DNA of 33,682 nt from Cellulosimicrobium funkei (GTDB lineage Bacteria > Actinomycetota > Actinomycetes > Actinomycetales > Cellulomonadaceae): positions 1-33,682 of the forward strand of contig NZ_JNBQ01000040.1 in the NCBI RefSeq assembly GCF_001019615.1. The letters are read 5' to 3'. The translations under genes were made by a program, and so were the position numbers. The notes below the pieces were generated by a model, which was not told the DNA's origin, searched no databases, and worked only from the letters and a program-made list of their open reading frames with translations. This document shows, piece after piece, positions 24,690 to 33,682 of this stretch (its first letter is position 1; the number at the start of each line of letters is the position of its first letter).

Positions 24690-25733
24690 TCAGAACGCGA
24701 CGAGCGTCTTGAGGGACTCGCGGCGGTCCATCGCGGCGTAGCCCTCGGCGATGTCGTCGATCGCGACGGTCTTGTCGAACACCCGGCCCGGGTCGATATC
24801 CCCGCGGAGCACCTGCGGGATCGCGTCCTCGAGGTACGCGCGGACGGGCGCGGGCCCGCCGGTGAGCGTGATGTTGCGGCCGAACAGCGACGCGAAGCCG
24901 ACCGGCGCGTCGTCGTACTGCGGGACGCCGACCCGGCTGATCACGCCCCCGGCACGCACGACGCCGTAGGACTGCTCGTAGGCGGGCATGTGCCCGACGG
25001 CCTCGAGCACGACGTGGGTGCCCAGGCCGCCGGTGAGGTCCAGGACCCGCTGGATCCCCTCGGCGCCGCGCTCGGCGACGACGTCGGTCGCGCCCCACTC
25101 GCGCCCCAGGTCGGTCCGTGCCGTGTGGCGGCCCATGAGGATGATGCGCTCGGCGCCCATCTGCCGCGCGGCGAGCACGGCGGACAGCCCGACCGCGCCG
25201 TCGCCGATCACGGTGACGGTCGTCCGCGCGGACACGCGCGCCATGTGCGCCGCGTGGTAGCCGGTGAGATACACGTCCGAGAGCGTGAGCAGCGACGGCA
25301 GGAGCGGGCTCGTCTCGTCGACGTCCGGCACGGCGACGAGGCTGCCGTCGGCGAGCGGGATGCGCGCGAGCTCGGCCTGCTGGCCGCCCACGTCGCCGGG
25401 GTTGCCGTAGAAGCCGCCGTGGGGGCAGGCGGTCTGGAACCCGTCGCGGCACACGGGGCACGTGTTGTCCGACCACGCGAACGGCGCGATGACGAGGTCG
25501 CCCGGGCGGACCGTCGTGACGGCCGCCCCGGTCTCCTCGACGACGCCGAGGAGCTCGTGCCCGATGGGGACTCCCTGGTCGGTGTGCGCCATGGAGCGGT
25601 AGGGGTGCAGGTCGGAGCCGCAGACGCACGCGCGGACCGCGCGCACGATGGCGTCGGTCGGCTCGACGATCGTCGGGTCGGGGCGGGTCTCGACGCGGAC
25701 GTCGCCCGCGCCGTAGATGACGGTGGCCTTCAA
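24690..25733 (-). CDS. Zinc-dependent alcohol dehydrogenase (MDR superfamily)
   Basis: This NAD(P)-dependent medium-chain dehydrogenase carries catalytic zinc ligands in RACVCGSDLHPY and GHELLGV, a Cys-rich structural-zinc loop reduced to three cysteines (NTCPVCRDGFQTACPH), and a Rossmann motif VTVIGDGAVGLSA. I place the start at the TTG at 25733: GGAG lies 6 nt upstream, and homologues usually begin KATVIYGAGDVRV. An ATG at 25772 would add MVTTTDPSATENS but lacks a ribosome site and would overlap the palindrome at 25760-25771. The substrate is not determinable. It is followed by the cupin gene in the same unit. Confidence 0.9.
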   Translation of the reverse strand: MKATVIYGAGDVRVETRPDPTIVEPTDAIVRAVRACVCGSDLHPYRSMAHTDQGVPIGHELLGVVEETGAAVTTVRPGDLVIAPFAWSDNTCPVCRDGFQTACPHGGFYGNPGDVGGQQAELARIPLADGSLVAVPDVDETSPLLPSLLTLSDVYLTGYHAAHMARVSARTTVTVIGDGAVGLSAVLAARQMGAERIILMGRHTARTDLGREWGATDVVAERGAEGIQRVLDLTGGLGTHVVLEAVGHMPAYEQSYGVVRAGGVISRVGVPQYDDAPVGFASLFGRNITLTGGPAPVRAYLEDAIPQVLRGDIDPGRVFDKTVAIDDIAEGYAAMDRRESLKTLVAF

Positions 25734-25759
25734 GGAGTTCTCCGTTGCCGAGGGATCTG

Positions 25760-25771
25760 TGGTCGTGACCA
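25760..25771. promoter_or_regulatory. Palindrome TGGTC-GT-GACCA upstream of the dehydrogenase gene
   Basis: The perfect 5-bp arms lie about 27 bp before the TTG start. The half-sites are the same as in the nirB palindrome at 18688, with one more spacer base. A further dyad GGCAG-TAC-CTGCC is at 25822-25834. Confidence 0.35.
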
Positions 25772-25885
25772 TTCGACACCGGGTCGGCAGCCGGCTGGGA
25801 GTCCCGCTCCAACAGGGGTCTGGCAGTACCTGCCTCCACCGCGCCCCCATGCGCCGGCACCGCTCCGGGGGACGGACGGTCAGGC

Positions 25886-27229
25886 TCAGAGATCGGCGGG
25901 AGGCCCCTCGTCGGGGTCAGGACGGCCGTCCGCGACGGCGTCGACGTGCACGAGGACCATGGCGACGTCGTCCTGCGCGCCGTGGGGCACGAGGTCCGCC
26001 AGGAGCGCGTCGAGCAGCTCGTGCGGCGGCACGTCGCCGAGCGCCTCGACGCGGGCGGGGAGCTCGTCGAGCACGTCGCGCAGCGAGCGGTCCCGGCGCT
26101 CGACGAGCCCGTCGGTGTAGAGCACGAGGGCGTCGCCCGGGCCGAGAGAGGCCTCGTGCTCCGCCCGGCCGCCGCCGAGGCCGATGCCGAGCATCGGCGC
26201 GGGGCGCGCCTCGAGCAGGTGGGCGGTGCCGTCGGCACGCCGCACGACGGGTGGAACGTGCCCGGCGCTCGCCCAGCAGAGCCCTCGCCGACCGCCCGGT
26301 CCGGGTGCCCCGATCCGCGCGACGGCGACCGTCGCCAGGGCCTGGAGCCCGAGCCCCTCGGCGGTCGCCTCGGCGGCGTCGAGGGCGGCGGCGGGGCCGG
26401 CGTCGGTCGCGAAGGCGACGGAGCGCAGGACACCGCGCAGGTGGCCCATGTGCGCTGCGGCGGCGACGTCGTGACCGGTGACGTCGCCGACCACGACGGT
26501 CGTGTCGCCGTCGGGGTGCGCGAAGGCGTCGTACCAGTCACCGCCGAGGTGCACCTCGGGGACGGCGGGCCGGTAGCGCACGTCGATCGTCAGGCCCGGG
26601 ATGTCGGGAGGGGGCGTGAGGACCGAGTCCTGGAGCGCGAGCGCGGCACGCCGCTCGCGCGTGATGACCTCCGCGTAGCGGTCGACCGACGAGCCGAGGA
26701 GCAGCGCCCGGTCGACGAGCGACATCTCGTCGGGACACGCCGTCACCTCGCCGCGGCTGGTCTCCGGCGCCGCGAGCCCGCGCGCGAGCACGACGCTCGT
26801 CACGTCCTCCGCGCGGTGCACCACGGCCGACACGCGCCCGCCGGCGTCGAGGACGGGGAGGTTGGTCGTGATCCACCAGCGCTCGGTCCACCCGCCGTCG
26901 GAGCGGCGCAGGTCGTACCGGTGCGGGCCGATCATCTCGAGCCTGCCCGTGCGCGCGACGCGCTCGAGCGACCGGACGACCCGCTCCACGGAACTGCCGT
27001 CGGGGCCGTGGGCGGGGAACACGTCGAGGTAACGGCGGCCGACGACGGCGCTCGCGGGCAGGTCGATCGTGCGCAGCAGCGACTCGTTGGCGTCGAGCAC
27101 CGTGAGGTCGGGAGACAGCACCGCCTTGGGCGCGGTGAGCACGGAGAAGACGGCGTGGTAGTCGACGGGACCCGTGGCCCCGTCCGCGTCGCGAGGCGTC
27201 CGGACGGCGCCCCCCTGGTTCCCAGCCAT
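25886..27229 (-). CDS. PAS domain-containing PP2C/SpoIIE-type protein phosphatase
   Basis: This 447-residue cytoplasmic protein has an N-terminal PAS sensor (about 23-150; AVLSPDLTVLDANESLLRTIDL, DGGWTERWWITTNLPVLDAGG) and a C-terminal SpoIIE/RsbU-like metal-dependent Ser/Thr phosphatase (about 205-435). Metal-binding motifs are LGGDWYDAF near 230, VVGDVTGHDVAAAAHMG, YTDGLVERRD and QDDVAMVLVHV. Family role: dephosphorylation of anti-sigma-factor antagonists in a partner-switching stress pathway, gated by the PAS signal. No anti-sigma factor or antagonist lies in the window, so partners are elsewhere. The ATG at 27229 has only GAGGT directly before it; no better start was found. The topoisomerase gene is upstream on the same strand. 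Confidence 0.9.
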   Translation of the reverse strand: MAGNQGGAVRTPRDADGATGPVDYHAVFSVLTAPKAVLSPDLTVLDANESLLRTIDLPASAVVGRRYLDVFPAHGPDGSSVERVVRSLERVARTGRLEMIGPHRYDLRRSDGGWTERWWITTNLPVLDAGGRVSAVVHRAEDVTSVVLARGLAAPETSRGEVTACPDEMSLVDRALLLGSSVDRYAEVITRERRAALALQDSVLTPPPDIPGLTIDVRYRPAVPEVHLGGDWYDAFAHPDGDTTVVVGDVTGHDVAAAAHMGHLRGVLRSVAFATDAGPAAALDAAEATAEGLGLQALATVAVARIGAPGPGGRRGLCWASAGHVPPVVRRADGTAHLLEARPAPMLGIGLGGGRAEHEASLGPGDALVLYTDGLVERRDRSLRDVLDELPARVEALGDVPPHELLDALLADLVPHGAQDDVAMVLVHVDAVADGRPDPDEGPPADL

Positions 27230-27292
27230 ACCTCGAGCCTGCGCCCATCGCGGGCACTCGCAAGGGCGGACGACCTCGAACGGCCGCTCGGG

Positions 27293-27324
27293 GCGCCCGG
27301 CCGCTAGCCGCAGCCGCCGGGCGC
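27293..27324 (-). terminator. Hairpin after the topoisomerase gene
   Basis: GCGCCCGG (27293-27300) pairs with CCGGGCGC (27317-27324) across a 16-nt loop, 3 bp after the TAG stop. Confidence 0.5.
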
Positions 27325-27327
27325 GGG

Positions 27328-29778
27328 CTACCCGACGGCCGTGACCGGCGAGGCGAGCGGCGTGCCCGACCCGTCGCGGCGCTGGTCGACCTCGGGCAGG
27401 TCGACGGCCTGGCCGCCGGAACCGGTCGCACGCGCGGGACCCTGCCCGACCCACGCGAGGATCAGCGCGTCCTCGCCCTTGAGGAACCGCTGCGCCCGGA
27501 CGCCGCCGGTGCCGCGGCCCTTGCCGGGGTAGAGCTCGTACGGCGTGACCTTGCCGGCCCCGGTCTGGGTGCCCGCGAGGGCGCCCGAGGACCCGGCGAC
27601 GGTGACGACGACCCCGAGGTCGCGCACGTCGGCCGGCACGACGCCGAAGAACGCGACGCGGTGGCCGTCCGCGAGCCGGATCCCGGCCATGCCGCCGGCC
27701 GCGCGCCCCTGCGGTCGCACGGCGGACGCGTCGAAGTGCAGGAGCGACGCGTCGGAGCTGACGAACACGACCTCGTCCGCGTCGGTCGCGGGCGCCGCGC
27801 CGACGACGGTGTCGCCGTCCTTGAGGCCGATGACCTCCCAGTCGTCGCGGTTGTTCGGCACGTCGCCCGGGATGACGCGCTTCACGACGCCCTGCGCCGT
27901 GCCGAGCGCGAGCGGGGGAGCGTCGGCGTCGAGCGAGGCGATCGTCACCGCCTCCTCGCCCGGCTCGAGCCCGACGACCTCGCTGAGCGGCACGCCGCCC
28001 GACAGGCTCGGCGCGCTGTCGGTCGGCGGCAGCGCGGGCAGGTCGAGCACGGACACGCGGACCATGCGCCCGCGGCTCGTCACCAGGCCGACCTCGCCGC
28101 GCGCCGTCGTGCGCACGACGGCGCGCAGCACGTCGTGGGCCGCGCGGGGCCCGGTGCGCGCGGGCTCGGTCTCGTCGCTCGTGCGGGCCAGCAGGCCCGT
28201 CGCGGAGAAGAGCGCCCAGCAGGGCGTGTCCGCGACCTCGAGCGGCACGGCCGCGGTCGTGGTCGGCGCGGCACCCGCGGACTCCAGGAGGATGGTGCGG
28301 CGCGGGGTGCCGTACGTCTTGGCGACGTCCGCCATCTCGCCCGAGACCACGGCCCGGAGCCTCGCGTCGCTGCCGAGGATCTCCTGGAGCTCCTCGATCT
28401 CGCGGCGCAGGGTCTCCTGCTCCTTCTCGAGCTCGATGCGGGAGAACTTCGTGAGGCGGCGCAGCTGGAGCTCGAGGATGTACTCGGCCTGCGGCTCGGA
28501 CAGGTCGAACACGGTCTGGAGGCGTCCGCGGGCGGTCGCGGTGTCGTCGGACGAGCGGATCACCTGGATCACCTCGTCGATGTCGACGATGGCGATGAGC
28601 AGACCGTCCACGAGGTGCAGCCGCTCGGACCGCTTGCGCAGCCGGTAGGCCGAGCGTCGACGGACCACGTCGATCCGGTGGTTCACCCACACCGTGAGCA
28701 TCTCGCGCAGGCCGAGCGTGCGCGGCTGCCCGTCGACGAGGGCGACGTTGTTCATGCCGAACGAGTCCTCGAGCGGCGTGAACTTGTAGAGCTGCTCGAG
28801 CACCGCCTCGGGGTTGAAGCCCGTCTTCACCTCGACGACGATCCGCAGCCCGTGCTCGCGGTCCGTGAGGTCGGTCGCGGCCGTGATGCCCTGGATCTTC
28901 TTGGTCTTGACGCCCTCGGCGATCTTCTCGATCACCTTCTCCGGGCCGACGAGGTAGGGCAGCTCGGTGATGACGATGCCCTTGCGGCGCGGAGTGAGGT
29001 TCTCGACCCGGGCGGTCGCGCGCGTGCGGAACGTGCCGCGGCCCGTGCGGTAGGCGTCGCGCACGCCGTCGAGCCCGACGATCTTGCCGCCCGTCGGCAG
29101 GTCGGGACCGGGGACGAACCGCATGAGCGCCTCGAGGTCGGCGTCCGGGTGCGCGACGAGGTGGCGCGCCGCGGCGACGACCTCGACGAGGTTGTGCGGC
29201 GCCATGTTGGTGGCCATGCCGACCGCGATGCCCGACGCACCGTTGACCAGGAGGTTCGGGATCGCCGCCGGGAGCACGTCCGGCTGCTGGAGCTTGTTGT
29301 CGTAGTTCGGCACGAAGTCGACGACGTCCTCGTCGAGCCCGGCCGTCATCGCGAGCGACGGGGGAGCGAGGCGCGCCTCGGTGTACCGGGAGGCGGCGGG
29401 GCCGTCGTCGAGCGTGCCGAAGTTGCCGTGCCCGTCGACGAGCGGGAGCCGCAGCGAGAAGTCCTGCGAGAGGCGCACGAGCGCGTCGTAGATCGCCGCG
29501 TCGCCGTGCGGGTGCAGCTTCCCCATGACCTCGCCGACGACGCGCGCCGACTTCACGTGGGCGCGGTCGGGGCGCAGCCCCATGTCGGCCATCATGTAGA
29601 GGATGCGGCGCTGCACGGGCTTGAGGCCGTCGCGCGCGTCGGGCAGGGCGCGGGAGTAGATGACGGAGTAGGCGTACTCGAGGAACGACGTCTCCATCTC
29701 CGCCTGGACGTCGACGTCGACGATCTTCTCGTTCACCTCGGCCGGGTCGAGCGAGGGGGTCGAGGACTTGCGCGCCAT
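27328..29778 (-). CDS. DNA topoisomerase (ATP-hydrolysing) subunit A, ParC-like
   Basis: This 816-residue type IIA topoisomerase A subunit cuts and rejoins DNA with a B/E subunit encoded elsewhere. The catalytic tyrosine is Y132 (SRYTEARL). The breakage-reunion core runs to about 480, followed by a coiled-coil region ([19 protein letters not shown]) and a six-bladed beta-pinwheel C-terminal domain. No QRRGGKG-type GyrA box is visible, so it is more like the decatenating ParC-type enzyme found beside gyrase in many actinobacteria. The quinolone-determining segment reads [11 protein letters not shown], with Ala94 where sensitive GyrA often has Ser, and Asp98 kept. The start ATG at 29778 has only weak ribosome-site similarity. 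Confidence 0.93.
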   Translation of the reverse strand: MARKSSTPSLDPAEVNEKIVDVDVQAEMETSFLEYAYSVIYSRALPDARDGLKPVQRRILYMMADMGLRPDRAHVKSARVVGEVMGKLHPHGDAAIYDALVRLSQDFSLRLPLVDGHGNFGTLDDGPAASRYTEARLAPPSLAMTAGLDEDVVDFVPNYDNKLQQPDVLPAAIPNLLVNGASGIAVGMATNMAPHNLVEVVAAARHLVAHPDADLEALMRFVPGPDLPTGGKIVGLDGVRDAYRTGRGTFRTRATARVENLTPRRKGIVITELPYLVGPEKVIEKIAEGVKTKKIQGITAATDLTDREHGLRIVVEVKTGFNPEAVLEQLYKFTPLEDSFGMNNVALVDGQPRTLGLREMLTVWVNHRIDVVRRRSAYRLRKRSERLHLVDGLLIAIVDIDEVIQVIRSSDDTATARGRLQTVFDLSEPQAEYILELQLRRLTKFSRIELEKEQETLRREIEELQEILGSDARLRAVVSGEMADVAKTYGTPRRTILLESAGAAPTTTAAVPLEVADTPCWALFSATGLLARTSDETEPARTGPRAAHDVLRAVVRTTARGEVGLVTSRGRMVRVSVLDLPALPPTDSAPSLSGGVPLSEVVGLEPGEEAVTIASLDADAPPLALGTAQGVVKRVIPGDVPNNRDDWEVIGLKDGDTVVGAAPATDADEVVFVSSDASLLHFDASAVRPQGRAAGGMAGIRLADGHRVAFFGVVPADVRDLGVVVTVAGSSGALAGTQTGAGKVTPYELYPGKGRGTGGVRAQRFLKGEDALILAWVGQGPARATGSGGQAVDLPEVDQRRDGSGTPLASPVTAVG

Positions 29779-29875
29779 GGGCCTGCGGGCTCCTGCCGTT
29801 CGGTGCGCCGGGAGGGCGCGGGATCTGTGCCGGCGTGCGCCGGCGGTGACGTGCTGCGGTTGCGTGCCGCACGCG

Positions 29876-29932
29876 AGGGTACGCCAACCGTCCGACACGC
29901 CGGGTCGCGATGCTGTCCAGGGACCATTGTCC
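29876..29932. promoter_or_regulatory. Divergent promoter region between topoisomerase and acetyltransferase genes
   Basis: On the minus strand TACCCT (29876-29881) is a candidate -10 for the topoisomerase gene, about 98 bp from its ATG. Three GTCC/GGAC half-sites cluster at 29915-29932: GTCC-AG-GGAC, then a further GTCC four bases on. The rest of the 214-bp gap shows nothing else. Confidence 0.3.
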
Positions 29933-29980
29933 TCCCAGGTCGGGCCGGGGTGGCGCAGGCGCACCGCGCTGCGGACCGCA

Positions 29981-29986
29981 TAGCCT
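29981..29986 (+). promoter_or_regulatory. -10 element (TAGCCT) of the acetyltransferase gene, leaderless geometry
   Basis: TAGCCT is followed by exactly 6 nt (GAGGAC) and the GTG start. The GAGG within the 6 nt is too close to act as a normal ribosome site. Confidence 0.55.
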
Positions 29987-29992
29987 GAGGAC

Positions 29993-32797
29993 GTGAGCGA
30001 CGGCGGCGCAGCCGGGCAGGGCCCGGACCGGTACCCGGTGGAGTGGGAGGCGGACGTCGTCCTGCGCGACGGGACGACGACGCACGTGCGCCCCATCCGC
30101 CCCGAGGACGCCGACGCGTTGCAACGGTTCCACGTGGGCCAGTCCGAGCGCTCGACCTACCTGCGCTTCTTCGCCCCCATGGAGCGGCTCTCGGAGCGCG
30201 ACCTGGAACGGTTCACGCGCGTGGACCACGTCGACCGCGTCGCGCTCGTCGCGGTCCGCCCGCGCGACGGCGCGGACGTCGGGACGCCGGACGCGGGGGC
30301 GGGCGAGGCGCAGGAGGACATCATCGGCGTCGCGCGCTTCGACCGCACGGGCACGAGCGAGGCGGAGGTCGCCTTCAACATCGCCGACTCGGCGCAGGGC
30401 CGAGGGCTGGGGTCGGTGCTGCTCGAGCACGTCGCCGCGGCGGCGCGCGAGCGCGGCGTGCGGCGCTTCACCGCCGAGGTCCTGCCCCAGAACGGCAAGA
30501 TGCTCGCCGTCTTCCGCGAGGCCGGGTACGACGTGCGCCAGCAGATGGACGACGGTTTCGTCCAGGTGAGCGTCGACCTCGACCCCACGGAACGGTCGAG
30601 GGCCGTCATGGCCGACCGCGAGCACCGCGCGGAGGCGCGGAGCATGCAGGGGCTGCTCGGCGCGACGAGCGTCGTGCTCGTGGGACCCGGCGTGCCGCCC
30701 GGCGACGGGCCGGACCAGGCCGGCGCACCCCTCGACCGCGTCCTCGCGCACCGCGCCCTGGCGGCGCTCGTGCGCAGCCCGGACGTGACCGTCCACGTCG
30801 TGGGCGCCGGCGGGGACGAGCCTGACGGCGGGGCGGCACCCCGCGCGCACGCGACCCTCGCCGAGGTCCCTGGCCCCGTGGACCTCGCGGTCGTCGCCCT
30901 GCCGCCCCCCGCCGCCATCGACGCGGTCCGCCAGCTCGCGCGCCTCGAGGTGCGCGGCGTCGTCGTCCTCTCCGCCGGGTTCGCCGAGACCGGGCCGGAC
31001 GGGCTCGCGCTCCAGCGTGAGCTCCTGCGCGTCGCGCACACGGCGGGCCTGCGCGTCGTCGGGCCCGCGAGCTACGGCCTGCTGCGCACGGGCGAGACCC
31101 GCGAGCGGCCCGCGCTCGCGGCGACGCTCGCCGAGGACCTGCCGCTGCCCGGCGTCGTGGGCCTGTTCAGCCAGTCGGCGCCCATGGCCGTGACGCTGCT
31201 CGCGACGACGGCGCGGCGCGGGCTGGGCGTGTCGTCGTTCCTCTCCGCGGGCCACCGTGCGGACGTGTCGGGCAACGACCTCATGCAGTACTGGCAGGAC
31301 GACGCCGCGACGCAGGTGGTCTGCCTGTACCTCGAGTCGATCGGCAACCCGCGCAAGTTCTCGCGCATCGCGCGGCGGCTCGCGTCGGTCAAACCTGTCG
31401 TGGTCGTCACGGCCGGGCGCTCCGGCCAGGTCGTGCCGCCGGGTCACGCCGTGCGCTCGACCCGCGCGCCGCGGCGCACGCTCGAGGAGATGCTGCGCCA
31501 GTCGGGCGTGATCCGGGCCGAGAACACGCACCACATGATCGACATCGCCCAGCTCCTCGCGCACCAGCCGCTCCCGCGCGGGCGCCGCGTCGGCATCCTC
31601 GCCAGCTCGGCGTCGCTCGCCGCGCTCGTCGCGGAGGCGTCGTCGTCGGCCGGTCTCGTCGTCGCGCGGTCGGACTTCCTGCCCGAGGACGCGTCGACGG
31701 CCGAGCTCGCCGCCACGGTCGACGCGCTCTACGCGCCCGACGCGTGCGACGTCGTCGTGGTGGTCCAGGTCCCCGTGGTGCACCCGCGCCGTGGGGACGT
31801 CTCCCGCGCCGTGGCGCTCGCGGCGGCCCGCACGGGCCGGACGACCGTCGCGAGCATGCTGGGGCTCCACGGCCTCACCGACGAGCTCTCGGCCCCGGCC
31901 CCGGACGCGCCCGACGGCGGGGCGTCCGACGCGCTCCTGCGGGTCCCCGCCTACTCCACCCCCGAGGACGCGGTCGCCGCGCTCGGCGCCGTCGTGCGCT
32001 ACGCCCGCTGGCGCGAGGCGGACCACGGGACGCCGGTGCGCCCCGCGGGCGTCGACGCGAGCCGCGCCCGCGCCCTCGTCGAGGGCGCGCTGGCGGGCCG
32101 GGACGCCGTCGACCTCGACCCCGCGACGACCGCCGACCTGCTCGCGTGCTACGGCGTGCGCCTGTGGCCCGCACGCCGGGTCCGCACCGCCGACGAGGCG
32201 GTCGAGGCGGCGCGCGACGTCGGCTGGCCCGTGGCGCTCAAGAGCACGGCGGCCGGGCTGCGCCACCGCGCGGACCTCGGCGGCGTGCGCCTCGACATCG
32301 CGGACGAGACGGAGCTGCGGTCCGACGTCGCGCAGATGCGCGAGGCGCTCGCGGCCGTGCTGCCGGGCGCGGCCGACCAGCCGTTCGAGGTGCAGGCGAT
32401 GGCCGACGCGGGCGTCGCGTGCGTGGTCCGCTCGACGGAGGACCAGCTCTTCGGCCCCGTCGTGTCGTTCGGCCTCGCGGGAGACGCGGTCGACCTCCTG
32501 GGCGACGTCGCGTACGGGGTGCCGCCGCTCACCGACGTCGACGTCGCCGCCATGGTGCGCTCGGTGCGGGCCGCCCCGCGGCTCTTCGGGTACATGGGCA
32601 CGCACGTCGTGGCCACCGCCGCGCTCGAGGACGTCCTGGCGCGCGTGTCCGTGCTCGCGGACGACCTCCCGGAGGTGCGCAGCCTCGAGCTCTACCCGGT
32701 GGTCGTCTCCGAGCACGAGGCGGCCGTCCTCAGCGCGCGCGTCACGCTCGCCGACGCCCAGCGTGCCGACGCGCTGCGCCGCGCGCTGCCCGGCTGA
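29993..32797 (+). CDS. GNAT acetyltransferase fused to an ADP-forming acyl-CoA synthetase-like module (Pat-type)
   Basis: This 934-residue protein has an N-terminal GNAT domain (about 15-195) with the acetyl-CoA motif QGRGLGS at 135-141. A CoA-binding/succinyl-CoA-ligase-like region follows (about 215-620; [35 protein letters not shown]485 in GHAV), then a C-terminal ATP-grasp (about 690-930; [23 protein letters not shown]). Family knowledge: Pat-like enzymes acetylate lysines, for example inactivating acetyl-CoA synthetase; the synthetase module is usually regulatory. Enterobacterial Pat has the GNAT at the C-terminus, while this N-terminal order is known in actinobacteria. The GTG start at 29993 follows a -10 by 6 nt. 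No ribosome site is needed if the message is leaderless. Confidence 0.92.
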   Translation: MSDGGAAGQGPDRYPVEWEADVVLRDGTTTHVRPIRPEDADALQRFHVGQSERSTYLRFFAPMERLSERDLERFTRVDHVDRVALVAVRPRDGADVGTPDAGAGEAQEDIIGVARFDRTGTSEAEVAFNIADSAQGRGLGSVLLEHVAAAARERGVRRFTAEVLPQNGKMLAVFREAGYDVRQQMDDGFVQVSVDLDPTERSRAVMADREHRAEARSMQGLLGATSVVLVGPGVPPGDGPDQAGAPLDRVLAHRALAALVRSPDVTVHVVGAGGDEPDGGAAPRAHATLAEVPGPVDLAVVALPPPAAIDAVRQLARLEVRGVVVLSAGFAETGPDGLALQRELLRVAHTAGLRVVGPASYGLLRTGETRERPALAATLAEDLPLPGVVGLFSQSAPMAVTLLATTARRGLGVSSFLSAGHRADVSGNDLMQYWQDDAATQVVCLYLESIGNPRKFSRIARRLASVKPVVVVTAGRSGQVVPPGHAVRSTRAPRRTLEEMLRQSGVIRAENTHHMIDIAQLLAHQPLPRGRRVGILASSASLAALVAEASSSAGLVVARSDFLPEDASTAELAATVDALYAPDACDVVVVVQVPVVHPRRGDVSRAVALAAARTGRTTVASMLGLHGLTDELSAPAPDAPDGGASDALLRVPAYSTPEDAVAALGAVVRYARWREADHGTPVRPAGVDASRARALVEGALAGRDAVDLDPATTADLLACYGVRLWPARRVRTADEAVEAARDVGWPVALKSTAAGLRHRADLGGVRLDIADETELRSDVAQMREALAAVLPGAADQPFEVQAMADAGVACVVRSTEDQLFGPVVSFGLAGDAVDLLGDVAYGVPPLTDVDVAAMVRSVRAAPRLFGYMGTHVVATAALEDVLARVSVLADDLPEVRSLELYPVVVSEHEAAVLSARVTLADAQRADALRRALPG

Positions 32798-32856
32798 CGC
32801 GCGCCGGTGCGTCCACAGGCCGCGACGGCGGGTGGCCGCGCCCGGCCGCCGGATGG

Positions 32857-32862
32857 GAGAAT
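32857..32862 (+). promoter_or_regulatory. Candidate -10 (GAGAAT) of the DUF5998-type gene, leaderless geometry
   Basis: GAGAAT is followed by 6 nt and the GTG start. It deviates from TANNNT at its first base. No ribosome site precedes the start. Confidence 0.35.
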
Positions 32863-32868
32863 GCGCGG

Positions 32869-33462
32869 GTGCCCTCAGCAACCTCGAACGCCTGGACCGA
32901 CCTGACGACCCAGCTCCACCGCGCCGGCTACTACCCGGAGCTCGTCGCGGACGTCCTCGACCTCGCGGTCGCGGGGGAGGAGATCGTCTCGCACCTCGTG
33001 CTCCCGGAGACGACGTTCGACGCGTCGGAGGTACGGCGTCACCTCACCGTGCTCGTGCTGACGCCCACGCGGCTCGTCACGGCGCACGTCGACGACCACC
33101 CCGCCGACAGCGAGAACCCCTCCGCGTCCGCGGCCGCCACGACCGAGTCGGTGCCGCTGGCCGAGGTCCGGTCCGTCTCGCTCACGCACGTCGTGGCCGA
33201 GCCGCACGAGCACCGCGCGGGCACCGCGCCGCTCGAGGTGACGCTCGCCCTCGGCTGGGGCGCGGTCTCGCGCGTCGACCTCGAGCCCGCGGGCTGCGCG
33301 GACCCGAGCTGCGACGCCGACCACGGGCTCACGGGGCAGATCACGCCGGACGACGTCGTCGTCCGCGTGAGCGCCGAGGCGGAGGGTCGTGACGCCGTGC
33401 GTGCCGCGGTCGACTTCGCGCGCGCCCTCTCGCGCGCCACCGCGAGGCACAGCGCCCGGTGA
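32869..33462 (+). CDS. DUF5998 family protein
   Basis: This 197-residue protein is of a family restricted to actinobacteria, recognised from its start SNAWTDLTTQLHRAGYYPELVADVLDLAVAGEE. It is soluble, without membrane segments or known catalytic motifs. The middle (about 85-105) is low-complexity Ser/Ala/Thr, and a CADPSCDADHG segment lies near 150. Its function is unknown; homologues also sit directly before an alkaline-phosphatase-superfamily gene and are sometimes labelled phosphodiesterase by association. The GTG start at 32869 fits the family N-terminus. The stop overlaps the next GTG by 4 bp, so translation is coupled. Confidence 0.8.
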   Translation: MPSATSNAWTDLTTQLHRAGYYPELVADVLDLAVAGEEIVSHLVLPETTFDASEVRRHLTVLVLTPTRLVTAHVDDHPADSENPSASAAATTESVPLAEVRSVSLTHVVAEPHEHRAGTAPLEVTLALGWGAVSRVDLEPAGCADPSCDADHGLTGQITPDDVVVRVSAEAEGRDAVRAAVDFARALSRATARHSAR

Positions 33463-33682
33463 GCGAGGCACGCACGGACGAGGCCCCTGCCACCCCGGCG
33501 CTCCCGGCGGGCCTCCTCGCGCCCGACCTCGGGCTCGGCGGCCTCGCCGCCGTGCTCCCGGGGGCCGCCGGCGCGCTCGGCGTCCGGTTCACGACCGCCA
33601 CGGGCATCGGGAGCGAGGCGGCGCGCGCAGCCCTCGACCTGCCGCGCGCCGACGCGCGTGTGCGTCGTCCTCGTCGACGGGC
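33459..33682 (+). CDS. Alkaline phosphatase/nucleotide pyrophosphatase family protein, N-terminal part, apparently frameshifted
   Basis: The gene begins with a GTG overlapping the previous stop (GTGA) and runs off the window. The first 65 codons read as a typical N-terminus of this family ([23 protein letters not shown], then SEAARAALDLPRAD). The next strand should be VCVVLVDG, whose Asp is a metal ligand. That peptide is present from 33658, but in the +1 frame. One extra base near 33653-33657, in GACGCGCGTG, explains the shift. It may be a true mutation or a base-calling error in a GC-rich repeat. Family members hydrolyse phosphodiester or pyrophosphate bonds. Confidence 0.6.
   Translation, partial: MSEARTDEAPATPALPAGLLAPDLGLGGLAAVLPGAAGALGVRFTTATGIGSEAARAALDLPRADARVRRPRRR

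Noticed and set aside
25886-32881. A 2331-codon open frame on the minus strand
   Set aside because: Only its 3' part (25886-27229) encodes a recognisable protein. The rest lies antisense or out of frame to the topoisomerase and acetyltransferase genes and is Arg/Ala/Pro-rich shadow sequence typical of high-GC DNA.

Overview
The window is a chromosomal segment of a very GC-rich actinobacterium. The gene set and protein style fit the Micrococcales (Cellulomonas/Cellulosimicrobium-like); this placement is inference, because no rRNA or marker search could be run. Coding density is high, many starts are GTG, and 4-bp ATGA/GTGA overlaps are common. I see no tRNA, rRNA, CRISPR array, integrase or recognisable insertion sequence.

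Layout. (1) 2-3013: 3' part of an AfsR/SARP-type regulator. (2) 3086-5016: a DrrAB-type drug-export ABC pair on the minus strand. (3) 5017-5725: a 709-bp intergenic region, the only gene-free stretch over 300 bp, with unusually dense repeats and hairpins. (4) 5726-6700: a patatin-like lipase. (5) 6774-9569, minus: heme A synthase CtaA and an ABC-2 exporter, divergent from (6) 9802-16854: a complete SUF Fe-S cluster operon sufR-sufB-sufD-Rieske-sufC-sufS-sufU-sufT. The order exporter/ctaA next to sufR is a conserved actinobacterial neighbourhood. (7) 17064-18512: an unusual membrane protein with a C-terminal helix-turn-helix, bracketed by two near-identical terminator hairpins. (8) 18774-21829: assimilatory nitrite reductase nirBD, with two strong palindromes in its promoter region. 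(9) 21950-22657: a YhhN-type lysoplasmalogenase. (10) 22716-25733, minus: a hexapeptide acetyltransferase behind an MmyB-type regulator, then a separate cupin/alcohol dehydrogenase unit. (11) 25886-29778, minus: a PAS-PP2C phosphatase and a second type IIA topoisomerase A subunit. (12) 29993-33682: a GNAT/acyl-CoA-synthetase-like protein acetyltransferase, a DUF5998-type protein, and the start of an alkaline-phosphatase-superfamily gene that appears frameshifted.

Functional links. The Fe-S assembly operon sits beside genes whose products depend on Fe-S or heme chemistry: CtaA for heme-copper oxidase, and NirB with its [2Fe-2S], [4Fe-4S] and siroheme centres. Several genes (ctaA, the second exporter ATPase, the acetyltransferase, the DUF5998 gene) have a -10-like hexamer exactly 6 nt before a GTG start, the geometry of leaderless mRNAs.

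The most unusual items are the composite repeat element at 5134-5482, the membrane-anchored HTH protein with its flanking duplicated hairpins, and the nested palindromes in the nirB promoter.
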